DNA from: Oceanobacillus massiliensis str. N'diop
Lineage (GTDB): Bacteria > Bacillota > Bacilli > Bacillales > Amphibacillaceae
Direction: 5' to 3'
DNA: 64,000 nt
Assembly (NCBI RefSeq): GCF_000285495.1
Contig: NZ_HE610977.1
Location: forward strand, 275,890 to 339,889
The notes beneath the pieces are model-generated. The model saw only the letters and a program-made list of their open reading frames with translations. It was not told the origin of the DNA and made no database searches. Positions within the stretch are counted from its first letter, which is position 1. The number at the start of each line of letters is the position of its first letter. The translations under genes and the position numbers were made by a program. Shown here piece after piece: positions 28,975 through 38,207 of the stretch.

Positions 28975-29217
28975 TCAACTTAATTTCTGATTGACCATCT
29001 GACATACATCTTCAGCATTTTGCCCTTGGGCATTGATTACCGGACCACCTATGCTAGTTGATTGCATGCCCATGACATCTTTATCCTGCCCGGAGATCAC
29101 GCAACAATCACAATGTCCCGCATCTTTTTCGGTTCGCAAATCAATAATCTCATGCCCCATTTCCATCAGGGCCGTTTTGACATCTGTCAGCGTATCTTCT
29201 ACACCTATTCGCGCCAT
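28975..29217 (-). CDS. ykuS: UPF0180 family protein YkuS
   Basis: An 80-residue protein, MARIGVEDTLTDVKTAL onward, with the DCCVISGQDKDVMGM block and a Cys pair typical of UPF0180/YkuS. Function is unknown. GAGGAGG lies upstream of the ATG. In B. subtilis ykuS follows ykuQ-ykuR (dapH-dapL), the same order as here, which may mean a shared transcript with the 70-base gap. Confidence 0.93.
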   Translation of the reverse strand: MARIGVEDTLTDVKTALMEMGHEIIDLRTEKDAGHCDCCVISGQDKDVMGMQSTSIGGPVINAQGQNAEDVCQMVNQKLS

Positions 29218-29286
29218 ATGGATTTCCTCCTCTGTACATGTACATTTACAATCATAGTTTCTGCTGACTTGTAAACATTATACACG

Positions 29287-30411
29287 TTAGTTCGTGAGGG
29301 ATTTAAACATACTGGTTACCGATCTGATACCAACTTCAAGCGCTTCTTCGTTCGGATTGATCATCGCATTGTGTAAACCATACGGAGAATCAACACCAAG
29401 CCAAAACATAAATCCCGGAATCTCTTTCAGCATGTCTCCAAAGTCTTCTCCCGTCATGGCTGCATTTGCTTCCATATAGGTGATTCCTTGTTCATGCATC
29501 GTCCGTTCAAATAATGCTACATATTTGTCCTGATTATATACCTGATAGTAGTTTGCCCCATAATCAACGCTGATCTTGCATTCGTGACTGATTTCGAAGC
29601 CTTTCATAAGCCTTTCAAGCTTTTCCTTTATCGTTCCTATTGTCTCTGGATTCATTGTCCGAATCGTACCCTCAAGCCGCGCGGTTGCGGCAATGGCGTT
29701 TTGAACAAAACCGCTTTCCATCTTGCCGACGGTGATTACCGCACTTTCCAAAGGATTCAATCCTCTGGAGATTATCTGCTGCATTTGTATAACAAAGTTA
29801 CTGGCAGCTACTGTCATATCCCGTGATAAATGCGGATATGCTGCATGTCCGCCAAGACCGGTAAAATCGATAAACAATTCGCTTGTATTTGCAAAAAGCA
29901 GACCTTCTCTTGAAGACACGGTTCCAACCGGCAGTTCCGGAGCAATATGCAATGCAAAAATCACATCCGGTTTCCACTCCTGGAATTCATCCGACTGAAG
30001 CATTGGCAGCGCCCCGCCAGGCCCTTCCTCTGCAGGCTGATAGATAAAAACTGCATCATCCTGTAGTGGATTGTCAATAATATGCTGCATAACACCAAGG
30101 GCAATTGTCATATGAAAGTCGTGCCCACAGGCGTGCATTCTTCCAGCATGTTTGGATTTAAAATCAAAATTGGTTGACTCGGTTATCGGCAATCCATCCA
30201 TATCGCTTCTAAAACCGATTGTCTGTTTCGGAGAAAGTCCATCCACTTTTACCAGAATTCCAGTTCTCCATCGTTTTATCGAAACGCGATCCGTTTTCAT
30301 TGCTTCGATTTTTTCAAGTAAATACGCTTGTGTTTTAAATTCACGGAAACCCAATTCCGGAATTTGATGAAGTTCTCTTCTTATTTGACGTAAATCTATA
30401 TCGGTATCCAT
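29287..30411 (-). CDS. dapL: N-acetyldiaminopimelate deacetylase
   Basis: A 374-residue M20-type amidohydrolase that removes acetate from N-acetyl-LL-diaminopimelate in lysine and peptidoglycan-precursor synthesis. Motifs: RRELHQIPELGF, the metal site GRMHACGHDFHM, PAEEGPGGA, and a late MTGEDFGDML. Length matches YkuR. The start has only a weak ribosome site and lies six bases after the dapH stop, so it is probably translated by coupling. The aminotransferase of the same pathway, PatA, is at 38.2 kb. Confidence 0.93.
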   Translation of the reverse strand: MDTDIDLRQIRRELHQIPELGFREFKTQAYLLEKIEAMKTDRVSIKRWRTGILVKVDGLSPKQTIGFRSDMDGLPITESTNFDFKSKHAGRMHACGHDFHMTIALGVMQHIIDNPLQDDAVFIYQPAEEGPGGALPMLQSDEFQEWKPDVIFALHIAPELPVGTVSSREGLLFANTSELFIDFTGLGGHAAYPHLSRDMTVAASNFVIQMQQIISRGLNPLESAVITVGKMESGFVQNAIAATARLEGTIRTMNPETIGTIKEKLERLMKGFEISHECKISVDYGANYYQVYNQDKYVALFERTMHEQGITYMEANAAMTGEDFGDMLKEIPGFMFWLGVDSPYGLHNAMINPNEEALEVGIRSVTSMFKSLTN

Positions 30412-30417
30412 GGTTAC

Positions 30418-31134
30418 TTAATTATCCAGTTTACGAAGCTCGTGTTTAATTTCTGTTTTTGATTTAGTTTGTTCATCAATTTCCTTTAATACGCGAGCAG
30501 GTGTACCGCCAACAAGTGTATTCGGTGCGACATCCTGTGTCACAATGGCGCCAGCTGCAACAATAGATCCCTTTCCAACGGTTACACCTTCCAGAACAAC
30601 AACATTCGCTCCGATAACTACATCATCCTCAATTATGACAGGCTTTGCGGATGGCGGTTCAATAACTCCTGCTAGGACAGTACCTGCTCCAATATGGCAA
30701 TTTTTGCCCACTGTAGCACGTCCACCCAAAACAGCATTCATATCGATCATGGTACCTTCACCAATTACAGCCCCGATATTTATGGAAGCTCCCATCATGA
30801 TAACGGCGCCATCGCCAATCTCTACTTGGTCACGAATAATTGCACCTGGCTCAATTCTGGCGTTGATTCCTTTAAGGTCTAACATTGGAATAGCAGAGTT
30901 TCGGCGATCGTTTTCCACAACATAATCTGTTATTGACGCTTCATTATTTTCTATGAAAGCTTGAATGCTTTTCCATTCCCCAAATAGAACACCGCTCTTA
31001 TCCTCTATGAAGGCCTGAATAGAATCGTCGATATTCAGATTGCTCAAATCACCTTTTATGTATACTTTAACAGGTGTGCTTTTCTTGCTATTCGAAATAA
31101 AATTGATAATTTCATTTGCATCCATCATGTTCAT
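30418..31134 (-). CDS. dapH: Tetrahydrodipicolinate N-acetyltransferase
   Basis: A 238-residue acetyltransferase that acetylates tetrahydrodipicolinate, first step of the acetylase branch of lysine synthesis. The N-terminal domain begins [18 protein letters not shown], nearly as in B. subtilis YkuQ; the second half is a left-handed beta helix of hexapeptide repeats (for example [20 protein letters not shown]). GGAGG is well placed before the ATG. First gene of dapH-dapL; no lysine riboswitch was seen upstream. Confidence 0.96.
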   Translation of the reverse strand: MNMMDANEIINFISNSKKSTPVKVYIKGDLSNLNIDDSIQAFIEDKSGVLFGEWKSIQAFIENNEASITDYVVENDRRNSAIPMLDLKGINARIEPGAIIRDQVEIGDGAVIMMGASINIGAVIGEGTMIDMNAVLGGRATVGKNCHIGAGTVLAGVIEPPSAKPVIIEDDVVIGANVVVLEGVTVGKGSIVAAGAIVTQDVAPNTLVGGTPARVLKEIDEQTKSKTEIKHELRKLDN

Positions 31135-31250
31135 GTTTTTTCCTCCTGATTTTCATAATCTCTATTTTACTTTAGCAGACAGTATATGTACTCGCAAATA
31201 TTTTATAAATTCTCGGCCGACCAGAACTGCTGGTGCATTTCAAGAGGCAT

Positions 31251-31290
31251 AAAAAAACAGCCGCTGCCATCCGAATTGGAAGCGGCTGCT
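31251..31290 (-). terminator. Terminator after darB
   Basis: On the minus strand CAGCCGCTTCC pairs with GG(C)AGCGGCTG, followed by seven T. Confidence 0.88.
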
Positions 31291-31298
31291 GTCAATTG

Positions 31299-31748
31299 CT
31301 ATTTTTTATACGAATTGATATAGACATTCTTCTTGATCTCTTTGAGGATAGCTCTTCTGGTCAGTATACCATCAAAATATCCTTCCTTATCAACAAGGCA
31401 TACAAAGGTATGGTCAATGACACTGTTTAATCCATCAAGCAGTGTGCTCTCTCTTGTCAATGTTGGGATATTGCTATCCATCACGTCTTTTACCTTCATC
31501 TCGGAAAGCTTTTCAATTTCAAAACGTTCCAATCCTAAAATTCCATTTAAAATAACAGTTTTTCCGATAATACCCACAAATTTATAAGAAGAATCCAAAA
31601 CCGGAACAGCTGAATACCCTGATTTCACAAGTACTAATAAAGCATGCTCCAATGGATTATTTATTTGTACATGTGCTACTTTTTCCGAGGGAATAAATAA
31701 ATCGCAAATTGAAATTTCATCTAATTGTTTGTCTTGAATTACACTCAT
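31299..31748 (-). CDS. darB: c-di-AMP-binding CBS protein DarB (CbpB)
   Basis: A 149-residue protein of two CBS domains (about 13-75 and 80-140), with GYSAVPVLDSSYKFVGIIGK in the first. The family (YkuL) binds cyclic di-AMP; when unbound, B. subtilis DarB activates the (p)ppGpp synthetase Rel and pyruvate carboxylase. Length and position near dapH fit YkuL. AGGGGGC precedes the ATG. PycA and KtrC, other members of the c-di-AMP network, are in this window. Binding residues cannot be proven by eye. Confidence 0.88.
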   Translation of the reverse strand: MSVIQDKQLDEISICDLFIPSEKVAHVQINNPLEHALLVLVKSGYSAVPVLDSSYKFVGIIGKTVILNGILGLERFEIEKLSEMKVKDVMDSNIPTLTRESTLLDGLNSVIDHTFVCLVDKEGYFDGILTRRAILKEIKKNVYINSYKK

Positions 31749-31876
31749 AATAAAGCCCCCTTCGTTAAAACATTCCTATTTGATTCTGTAATCGCATCAT
31801 CATTTTCCGAAACAGTATATATGGATACCCTAATCCTACCATATTCGAAACACAGAAACATCTTCAAAGCCATTAG

Positions 31877-31911
31877 TTGCTATTTTTGCGCACATATTTT
31901 ATAATATGTGC
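31877..31911 (+). promoter_or_regulatory. Promoter and operator of the czrA-like/czcD operon
   Basis: TTGCTA (31877-31882) and TATAAT (31900-31905) are 17 bases apart. A perfect palindrome GCACATATT-TTAT-AATATGTGC (31890-31911) covers the -10, and a second ATATG/CATAT stretch follows to about 31924. This is where an ArsR-family metal repressor would bind. Confidence 0.75.
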
Positions 31912-31940
31912 ATATGTTCATATACTAAGAGGTGAAACAG

Positions 31941-32243
31941 ATGCACGACCATTCCTTGGACGATCAACAAATCGACCATATATCGCAAATTTTCAAAGCT
32001 TTATCTGACCCAACAAGAATCAAAGTACTTCATTTATTATTTCAAAGGGAGTGTTCCGTCAATGAAATAGCGGAACAATTGAATATGAATCAGTCAGCGA
32101 TCTCACACCAACTGAAATACTTAAAGCAGCTCCATCTGGTCAAAAAGCGCAAAGTCAAAACAATGTCATACTATTCTCCTGATGATTATCACGTTATGAA
32201 TTTGCTGGAACAGACGATTGAACACACTAAACACACAAGCTAG
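31941..32243 (+). CDS. ArsR-family metal-sensing repressor (CzrA-like)
   Basis: A 100-residue winged-helix repressor that releases DNA on binding metal. Seen: IFKALSDPTRIKVLHLL, recognition helix NMNQSAISHQLKYLKQLHLV, and a C-terminal Asp-x-His and His-x-x-His set (DDYHVMNLLEQTIEHTKH) matching the alpha-5 Zn/Co site of CzrA. There is no Cys site like that of ArsR or CadC. The ATG at 31941 has AGAGGTG upstream; an earlier in-frame GTG is part of that ribosome site. It is 11 bases before the efflux gene and probably represses both through the palindrome at 31890. Confidence 0.9.
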   Translation: MHDHSLDDQQIDHISQIFKALSDPTRIKVLHLLFQRECSVNEIAEQLNMNQSAISHQLKYLKQLHLVKKRKVKTMSYYSPDDYHVMNLLEQTIEHTKHTS

Positions 32244-32254
32244 GAGGAAAACAT

Positions 32255-33190
32255 ATGGGACACCAACACGAGCATCATGATCACGACCATAGTCACGCGG
32301 GGCATGGGCACCATCATCATACATCGAATACCCGTGTACTCTTTTGGAGCTTTATCTTTATCTTTACGTTTATGATCGTAGAAGCAATTGGGGGATTTTT
32401 GACAAATAGTCTCGCATTGCTGTCAGATGCAGGGCATATGCTGAGTGATGCGGCAGCATTGGGCCTGAGCCTGATTGCTTTTAAAATAGGCGAAAAGAAA
32501 GCAACAGGAAGCAAGACCTTCGGGTACCGGCGCTTTGAAATTATCGCTGCTTTCATTAATGGAATTACGTTAGTTGCAATCTCACTGTTTGTATTCTATG
32601 AAGCCATTCATCGATTTGCTGAGCCCCCGATAGTCAGTGGAAATATGATGATTATTGCCTTTGTCGGCTTCTGTGTCAATATCTTGGTTGCCTGGATGCT
32701 GATGCGTGGAGATACAGAGCAAAATCTGAATATCAAAAGCGCTCTGCTTCATGTAATGGGTGATTTACTTGGATCAATTGGTGCACTCATTGCAGGTCTT
32801 TTGATTATATTATTTGGATGGAATATCGCTGACCCGATTGCGAGTATTATAGTGGCCGTCCTAATTATTGTTTCAGGGCTTAGAATAACCAGAGATTCTT
32901 TGAACATTCTAATGGAAGGAAAGCCGGCAAACATCAACGTTGGTTCCCTGACAGACACCCTTAGTTCTATTGATGGCATTGAAGATGTCCATGATGTCCA
33001 TGTCTGGTCGATTACATCAGAATTCCCATCCATGAGCTGCCATCTTGTCGTTCAGGAATCGATCGACAGAGATGATATACTGAGAAAGGCAAATGAAGTT
33101 GTTAAAAATCAATTTCATATTTCCCATTGTACGATACAAATTGAAGGGTATCACTCCAAATTCCATAGTGATTGTGAATCCTGTGATTAA
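32255..33190 (+). CDS. czcD: Cation diffusion facilitator (zinc/cobalt/cadmium efflux)
   Basis: A 311-residue CDF transporter that exports divalent metals in exchange for protons. It has a His-rich N-terminus (HEHHDHDHSHAGHGHHHH), six membrane helices, the metal site LLSDAGHMLSDAAAL in helix 2 and HVMGDLLGS in helix 5, and a cytoplasmic C-terminal domain with DVHDVHVWSI. GGAGG is upstream. Operon with the ArsR-type gene and terminator at 33251. Confidence 0.95.
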   Translation: MGHQHEHHDHDHSHAGHGHHHHTSNTRVLFWSFIFIFTFMIVEAIGGFLTNSLALLSDAGHMLSDAAALGLSLIAFKIGEKKATGSKTFGYRRFEIIAAFINGITLVAISLFVFYEAIHRFAEPPIVSGNMMIIAFVGFCVNILVAWMLMRGDTEQNLNIKSALLHVMGDLLGSIGALIAGLLIILFGWNIADPIASIIVAVLIIVSGLRITRDSLNILMEGKPANINVGSLTDTLSSIDGIEDVHDVHVWSITSEFPSMSCHLVVQESIDRDDILRKANEVVKNQFHISHCTIQIEGYHSKFHSDCESCD

Positions 33191-33250
33191 ACCGTTCAAT
33201 TGACCAGCTATTTAAATCACTATGTTTTATTTGCTTTTAAAGCAGAAGCT

Positions 33251-33292
33251 AATACGTATTGGCCAGTAATCTGGCTGGTACGTATTTTTTAA
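33251..33292 (+). terminator. Terminator after czcD
   Basis: AATACGTA and TACGTATT pair with an inner GGCCAG/CTGGCTGG stem and a T run follows. Confidence 0.85.
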
Positions 33293-33515
33293 TTCAGGCT
33301 CTTGTTCATTTTCTAAACATAGACCGTAAGTATATTTATCCCAAATGCCCTTCTTTAATTCTAAGTAATAGAAATATGAATGTCAAACAGTTAACAGATA
33401 ATTCTAAATCAATTATCTTGAATAGTAGCATTAATATAGGACTTTTGCTTTTCATATTAACTTCAAACCATGCTATACTTTTACCATCTGTTTTTTCGAG
33501 AAAGGTATGACTATA

Positions 33516-34370
33516 ATGAATCGACGTTCCTTTATAAAGAAAACTTTTGGAAGTCTGCTAGCTTTTATCGGGCTAAGTGGCGGAACTTATTATTACTCGA
33601 GAGAAATCGAGCCTTCCTTATTAAAAATTACGGAAGAAACCATCACTTCCGTTAAACTCAACCCTGCATTTAACCAATTTAAAATCATCCAACTTTCGGA
33701 TACACATATAGGTTTTCAATACTCGCTGACACAATTTAAAGAACTTACCGACAAAATCAATTCACTGGAACCGGACCTGATTGTCTTTACTGGGGATCTG
33801 GTTGATGAGCCAAATAACTTCAATTGGGATTCCAATATAGTTGATATACTTCAATCTATGAAAGCACCCTATGGAAAGTATTGGATATACGGCAACCATG
33901 ACCATGGCGGCTATGGAACAGAGGTGGTAAGGGATGTCATGGAAGAATCAGGATTTCAATTACTGCAAAACAGCCATGCCACTATTGAAAAGAATAGCTC
34001 ACATATGATTCTTGCTGGAATAGATGATGTCATGCTTGGCAAACCTGATCTGGAATCAACTTTACAAAATACCAACCCAGACCTGTTCACAATTCTTTTG
34101 GCACACGAGCCAGATTATGCTGATCATGCGGCAGGATTCCCCGTGGATGTGCAGTTATCCGGGCATAGTCATGGCGGACAGGTCCGACTGCCCTTTATCG
34201 GTCATCTCTATACTCCAGCGTTTGCTGAAAAATATGTACAAGGAAAATATGATCTGGAATCAGAGGGCCTCACCTTGTATGTAAATAGCGGCATTGGTAC
34301 AACGCGCTTGCCATACCGCTTTCTCTGCAGACCGGAATTGCATATGTATACACTACATAGCAAGACCTAG
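33516..34370 (+). CDS. ykuE: Tat-exported metallophosphoesterase YkuE
   Basis: A 284-residue calcineurin-type phosphoesterase. Metal motifs are LSDTHIG, FTGDLVDE, GNHDHGGYG and SGHSHGGQ. The N-terminus MNRRSFIKKTFGSLLAFIG is a twin-arginine signal; B. subtilis YkuE is a Tat substrate that attaches to the wall. The second ATG (33516) is chosen because AAAGG is ten bases upstream; the first ATG directly abuts that site. Substrate is unknown. Tat translocase genes are not in the window. Confidence 0.92.
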   Translation: MNRRSFIKKTFGSLLAFIGLSGGTYYYSREIEPSLLKITEETITSVKLNPAFNQFKIIQLSDTHIGFQYSLTQFKELTDKINSLEPDLIVFTGDLVDEPNNFNWDSNIVDILQSMKAPYGKYWIYGNHDHGGYGTEVVRDVMEESGFQLLQNSHATIEKNSSHMILAGIDDVMLGKPDLESTLQNTNPDLFTILLAHEPDYADHAAGFPVDVQLSGHSHGGQVRLPFIGHLYTPAFAEKYVQGKYDLESEGLTLYVNSGIGTTRLPYRFLCRPELHMYTLHSKT

Positions 34371-34635
34371 CTGCCTGGCGAACCAAATAACAGATGCTGC
34401 AGTTAATTGTCATAAAGCTTTCAAGCTTAAGGATGCAAGCATCGACCAATTTAATGATATAATGACCGTGAAACCAATCATTTTGAAGCAGCATGAGAAT
34501 ACTAAATAATCTATTTGTCTTTGGAATATGGTGAATAGGGCTTAAACAAGGTCATTGCTGTGAATCGCAGTTTTCTATTAATAATGACTTGAAAATCACA
34601 TTTACCAAGAGAATCATTGCAGAAAGGACTTTCAA

Positions 34636-35205
34636 ATGAAACATTTATTAATATTAGCAGGACTTAGCATCTTTCTGAGTGCCTGTGGCGGCTATCCAAT
34701 TGATACTACTATGTCTAAAAAAGTTTCAGATTTCGAATTTACAACACAGGATAATGAAAAGATGGGGCTCAGCGATTTAGAAGGTGAATGGTGGATTGCT
34801 GATTTCATTTTCACGAATTGTACAACAGTATGCCTTCCAATGACTGCAAATCTGGCGTCCTTGCAAACAATGCTTAAAGAAGAAGGTATCGATGCGCAGC
34901 TTGTTTCTTTTAGTGTGGATCCCGAGCACGATAGCCCTGAAGTTTTAAAAGACTATGGCGATAGCTATGGAGCTGACTTCAGCAACTGGAATTTCCTGAC
35001 TGGCTATGACTTTAATACGATTAAAGAGTTCTCCATTAAGTCGTTTAAAAACCTTGTCACCGAAGCTCCAGATGGTTCTGATCAGGTGACACATGGAACT
35101 TCATTCTTCCTCGTAAGTCCTGAGGGCGAAGTGATAAAAAATTATGGTGGTGTACAATCATCCGCTCTTGACTCTATTGTCGAGGATCTAAAAAAAGTTC
35201 AATAG
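34636..35205 (+). CDS. SCO1/SenC-family copper lipoprotein (YpmQ-like)
   Basis: A 189-residue lipoprotein (lipobox LSAC) with a thioredoxin-like SCO domain. The copper-binding residues are NCTTVC (Cys62, Cys66) and His153 in VTHGTSFF. SCO proteins deliver copper to the CuA site of cytochrome c oxidase outside the membrane, consistent with the heme A genes at the start of the window. AAGGA is six to nine bases before the ATG. Monocistronic with terminator. Confidence 0.93.
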   Translation: MKHLLILAGLSIFLSACGGYPIDTTMSKKVSDFEFTTQDNEKMGLSDLEGEWWIADFIFTNCTTVCLPMTANLASLQTMLKEEGIDAQLVSFSVDPEHDSPEVLKDYGDSYGADFSNWNFLTGYDFNTIKEFSIKSFKNLVTEAPDGSDQVTHGTSFFLVSPEGEVIKNYGGVQSSALDSIVEDLKKVQ

Positions 35206-35216
35206 CAAGCATGAAG

Positions 35217-35243
35217 AAAATGCTCGAAATGGAGCATTTTTTT
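35217..35243 (+). terminator. Terminator after the SCO gene
   Basis: AAAATGCTC pairs with GGAGCATTTT around GAAAT, then T run. Confidence 0.9.
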
Positions 35244-35465
35244 CATGTATTCCCTTCCCTTTATGAAGGATAAATACGTGGGGAAGATTCCTTTAGGACT
35301 GGCAGCGGTCCGACTTCAGAAATGCCTTCTTAGGGGGATTCATATTATCGAATCTCTTCCAGTTAAAAATTATCACGCTTCTTGTTGATTTCTATTTGCC
35401 TCAGGACAAGCTTTACGATACGATAGAATATATATTTATCCATTAGATTAGAAAGGAGAAAGTCC

Positions 35466-35939
35466 ATGAAGCATGAAATTACCATACAGAATCTAGCACA
35501 GGCCGTATTTACCATCAACCGTCATGCTAAAACCGCTCCTGATCCCCAGCATCTGTATCAAATCAAGAAAGACACCATATGCAAATTGTTAAAAGAAAAA
35601 AAGGCGGAAAAAGTGGGACTTCATTTCTCTGACCATCCAAAGCTAAGCAATCAACATTCTACATTGCTAGTAAAGGTAGCTGACTATTACTTTCATATAC
35701 CTCCATCCAAAGACGACTTCAAAAATCTCAAACATCTCGGTTCTCTTGACCAGAATTACCGGAACCCGCAAACGAAGATGTCTTTATCACAGGCCAAGAG
35801 AATTGTCTATCAGTATATTGACTGGAAGCCGGAAAAGAAACCTCACCCAAGACAGAAACGGTACACATCTTCCTACTATACTCCATCCTCTCTAGGGAAA
35901 ATGGAATGGCCTCCAAGTAAATCACACCGAAACTACTAA
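35466..35939 (+). CDS. ykyB: YkyB family protein
   Basis: A 157-residue protein; diagnostic stretches are AVFTINRHAKTAPDPQHLY, KVGLHFSDHPKLSNQHST and HLGSLDQNYRNPQTKMSL. The C-terminus is rich in Lys, Arg, Tyr and Pro. Function of YkyB is unknown. AAAGGAGA precedes the ATG. In B. subtilis ykyB is close to ykuE, consistent here. Confidence 0.92.
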   Translation: MKHEITIQNLAQAVFTINRHAKTAPDPQHLYQIKKDTICKLLKEKKAEKVGLHFSDHPKLSNQHSTLLVKVADYYFHIPPSKDDFKNLKHLGSLDQNYRNPQTKMSLSQAKRIVYQYIDWKPEKKPHPRQKRYTSSYYTPSSLGKMEWPPSKSHRNY

Positions 35940-36012
35940 CTCCTATCATCCTTTATGGATGTGTTACATTCTCGAGATTTAGGGTAATACATCTATAAAG
36001 GAGGCGGTGAAA

Positions 36013-36213
36013 ATGAAACTTCAGGATTTCGTATACGAGCTGCACCGATATGCCGAACAGACACATGTTTTAAAAGATAAATATGAAAAACTATCGGAAA
36101 ACGAGAAAATACTTGTGATGGACGCTGCTCCGCCAAGTCTAAAAACCCCGCAGGAATATTTTCAGCCTGTCTATGAATGGCTGGAATCGGTTAATAAACG
36201 GATGGACAATTAA
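36013..36213 (+). CDS. Small hypothetical protein
   Basis: Sixty-six residues, MKLQDFVYELHRYAEQTH and on, helical with Tyr and Glu; DAAPPSLKTPQEYFQPVY is the most distinctive part. No signal peptide or known domain. The ATG at 36013 has GGAGG eight bases upstream; the preceding GTG is within that site. It is followed by a 12-bp hairpin and a second terminator. I do not recognise the family. Confidence 0.75.
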   Translation: MKLQDFVYELHRYAEQTHVLKDKYEKLSENEKILVMDAAPPSLKTPQEYFQPVYEWLESVNKRMDN

Positions 36214-36259
36214 TCAGAACGCACGGCATTTCAAATTTCACTGCCATGCGTTCTGATTC
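36213..36259 (+). terminator. Hairpin directly after the 36013 gene
   Basis: TCAGAACGCA.GGCA pairs with TGCC.TGCGTTCTGA around about 13 bases. There is no good T tract, so it may be an mRNA 3' stabiliser. Confidence 0.6.
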
Positions 36260-36354
36260 AGTTAGTCGCTTTAAATAGTTGTTTTCTAAAAGAATGCTGT
36301 TGTTCTTATTTGACGGATAATCTATAAACTGCACGTACCGGTAACGGCACTCTC

Positions 36355-36390
36355 CAAACCGGCTTCCTTCTTCAAGGAAGCCGGTTTTGC
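36355..36390. terminator. Strong terminator hairpin
   Basis: AACCGGCTTCCT pairs exactly with AGGAAGCCGGTT around a short loop and runs into TTTTGCTT. It separates the 36013 gene from the converging membrane-protein gene and may serve both. Confidence 0.85.
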
Positions 36391-36478
36391 TTCGTATGAT
36401 GAAATGCGAATAAAGAGCCAATCATCACGACAACTTATTCCGCAAATTCAAACAGCCGCTAATTTAACGCATTCATCC

Positions 36479-36850
36479 CTAAGAGGACTGCCCACGGATA
36501 AACTGCTGAATCAATATTCCGATTGCCAAAAACATACCTAGAAAAGAAATGCTCTGGACAGTGACCTTCATTATAGGTATCAATAAACGGTTAAGGTCCT
36601 CAATCAGAAAAGAGATAATAAATACACTTAACATGATTATAAGGCTGCTTATCAAATAGCTTAACAGTCTATAAAGCTTCAAATTCACGATTTTTAATAT
36701 TAGCGGCTTAGCAAAAAAATATATTATCATACTTCCGGCTATGCAGCCTAAAACGTATACATAATGCTCTTCGACACCTATATTCCCAATTGTAATAAAA
36801 TAAATAAAGTTACTGAATTCCATCACGACTGCACAACCCGCTTCCCTCAT
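36479..36850 (-). CDS. Hypothetical membrane protein
   Basis: About 123 residues with probably four hydrophobic helices, including YVYVLGCIAGSMIIYFFAK, LLSYLISSLIIMLSVFIISF and SISFLGMFLAIGILI. No recognised family. The start is uncertain: in-frame ATGs lie at 36850 and 36853 with weak ribosome sites, and a third at 36823 would trim the N-terminus. It is isolated between a terminator and a divergent transporter. Confidence 0.6.
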   Translation of the reverse strand: MREAGCAVVMEFSNFIYFITIGNIGVEEHYVYVLGCIAGSMIIYFFAKPLILKIVNLKLYRLLSYLISSLIIMLSVFIISFLIEDLNRLLIPIMKVTVQSISFLGMFLAIGILIQQFIRGQSS

Positions 36851-36994
36851 CATAATTCTCGAACAAGTACTGGAAATCATTTTTACTGATTAGCATTTTC
36901 TCCTTGCAGTTCTTATTCTATACGTTCTTGCATGAAGGTTTTTTTGCTATAATCATAATTAACGCAATAAAGGAAAAGGAGGACATGCATCGCT

Positions 36995-37897
36995 TTGAAT
37001 AAACATTTTTTAATGATACTGGCCGGAGCAGCACTTTGGGGGACAATTGGGTGGTATGTGAAGAACCTCTATTTACTTGGATTCACTCCAATGGAAGTAG
37101 TTACATTGCGGGCATGGTTTTCAGCACTCATTCTTATTATCTATCTATCAATAGCTTCACCAAAGGAATTAAAGTTGAGAAAACTAATCGATATCAAATA
37201 CTTTTTCGGAACAGGCGTCTGCAGCATTATCTTTTTTAATTTTTGCTTATTTACAGCTATCGAACAATCAACCATCCCGATGGCTACTGCCTTGTTATAT
37301 ACAGCTCCAGCATTCGTCACGATTATCTCATTTTTCCTATTCAAAGAAACAATCACCCGTGTAAAGATCGCTGCGCTCATCCTTACATTACTGGGGAGTT
37401 GCCTGGTTGTGGGCTTAACACCAGGCAGCATAGCAAATCTTCAGGCAGTAAGTATTATCTTAGGTCTGGGCTCTGGCATAGGTTATGCGCTGTACAGTAT
37501 CATCAGTAAATTCGCTTTAGAAAAATACTCCAGTCTTAGCGTAACAGCTTTTACCTTTATTACCGCTGCAGTGTCCCTTTCACCATTTTTCCCTTATAAG
37601 GAAAAATCAGGTTTATTGCTTGATCCTGAAGTCTTATTTTATGCAATTGGACTTGGCCTTTTACCGACAGCACTGGCATATATTGTCTATACATACGGTT
37701 TACATTATGTACAAGCTTCAAAGGCCTCCATATTGGCAACAACTGAACCAGTTGTTGCCACCATTATTGGTATTTTTATATTTCAAGAACCTTTTTCAAT
37801 TACCCAAATGCTGGGAATGGGTTGCATTTTAGGTGCAGTCCTGCTCATTCAGCTCTATAGGGACAAGATTCCCTTTCCATATGAAAAGCAGAAATGA
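36995..37897 (+). CDS. EamA-family DMT transporter
   Basis: A 300-residue protein with ten predicted helices arranged as two EamA repeats (about 5-140 and 150-290), typical of drug/metabolite exporters. Family marks include WGTIGWYVKNLYLLG in helix 1 and TEPVVATIIGIFIFQEPFS near the end of repeat 2. Substrate is unknown; many members export amino acids or metabolites. Translation starts at TTG with GGAGG eleven bases upstream; the nearby ATG is out of frame and stops after five codons. Confidence 0.9.
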   Translation: MNKHFLMILAGAALWGTIGWYVKNLYLLGFTPMEVVTLRAWFSALILIIYLSIASPKELKLRKLIDIKYFFGTGVCSIIFFNFCLFTAIEQSTIPMATALLYTAPAFVTIISFFLFKETITRVKIAALILTLLGSCLVVGLTPGSIANLQAVSIILGLGSGIGYALYSIISKFALEKYSSLSVTAFTFITAAVSLSPFFPYKEKSGLLLDPEVLFYAIGLGLLPTALAYIVYTYGLHYVQASKASILATTEPVVATIIGIFIFQEPFSITQMLGMGCILGAVLLIQLYRDKIPFPYEKQK

Positions 37898-37914
37898 TCC
37901 ATTCTCATTTCTGC
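37887..37914 (+). terminator. Terminator after the EamA gene
   Basis: AGCAGAAATGA pairs with TCATTTCTGCT, overlapping the stop codon, followed by a T-rich tail. Confidence 0.85.
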
Positions 37915-37920
37915 TCTTAT

Positions 37921-38078
37921 TTATTCTTTTATTTCTATTTTTTGTCGATCTGACAAAGCTAAAGCTTCCTGTTTTTTTCTAACCGGAGCTCAATTTGTGT
38001 TATACTTTCTTCATCATTTAAAAGCTCTTGCCTATTTTGTTTGACTAATTGTTCGAAATTTAACGGTTTCGGTCTCAT
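37921..38078 (-). pseudogene. FbpB-like small basic protein, homopolymer frameshift
   Basis: From ATG 38078 (AAGGAG eight bases upstream) the frame reads MRPKPLNFEQLVKQNRQELL and on to a premature TAG at 37959 (39 residues). Adding one base to the seven-A run (plus-strand T 37972-37978) extends it with LEKKQEALALSDRQKIEIKE to TAA at 37921, about 52 residues. The pattern FEELVxxNKxELLxD...IExRLExK is that of FbpB-type small basic proteins, some of which act in the Fur iron-sparing response. I saw no clear Fur box upstream, so the role is inferred. Confidence 0.65.
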
Positions 38079-38207
38079 CAGTTACACTCCTTATCATGTT
38101 CTAATTTAATTATACCCCATTTTTTGTATTATAAATCAAAATTATTTGAACATTTTATTAAGTTTTTGTCACATAATAGGAAATATTTATGAAAAGGTGG
38201 TTATTTT

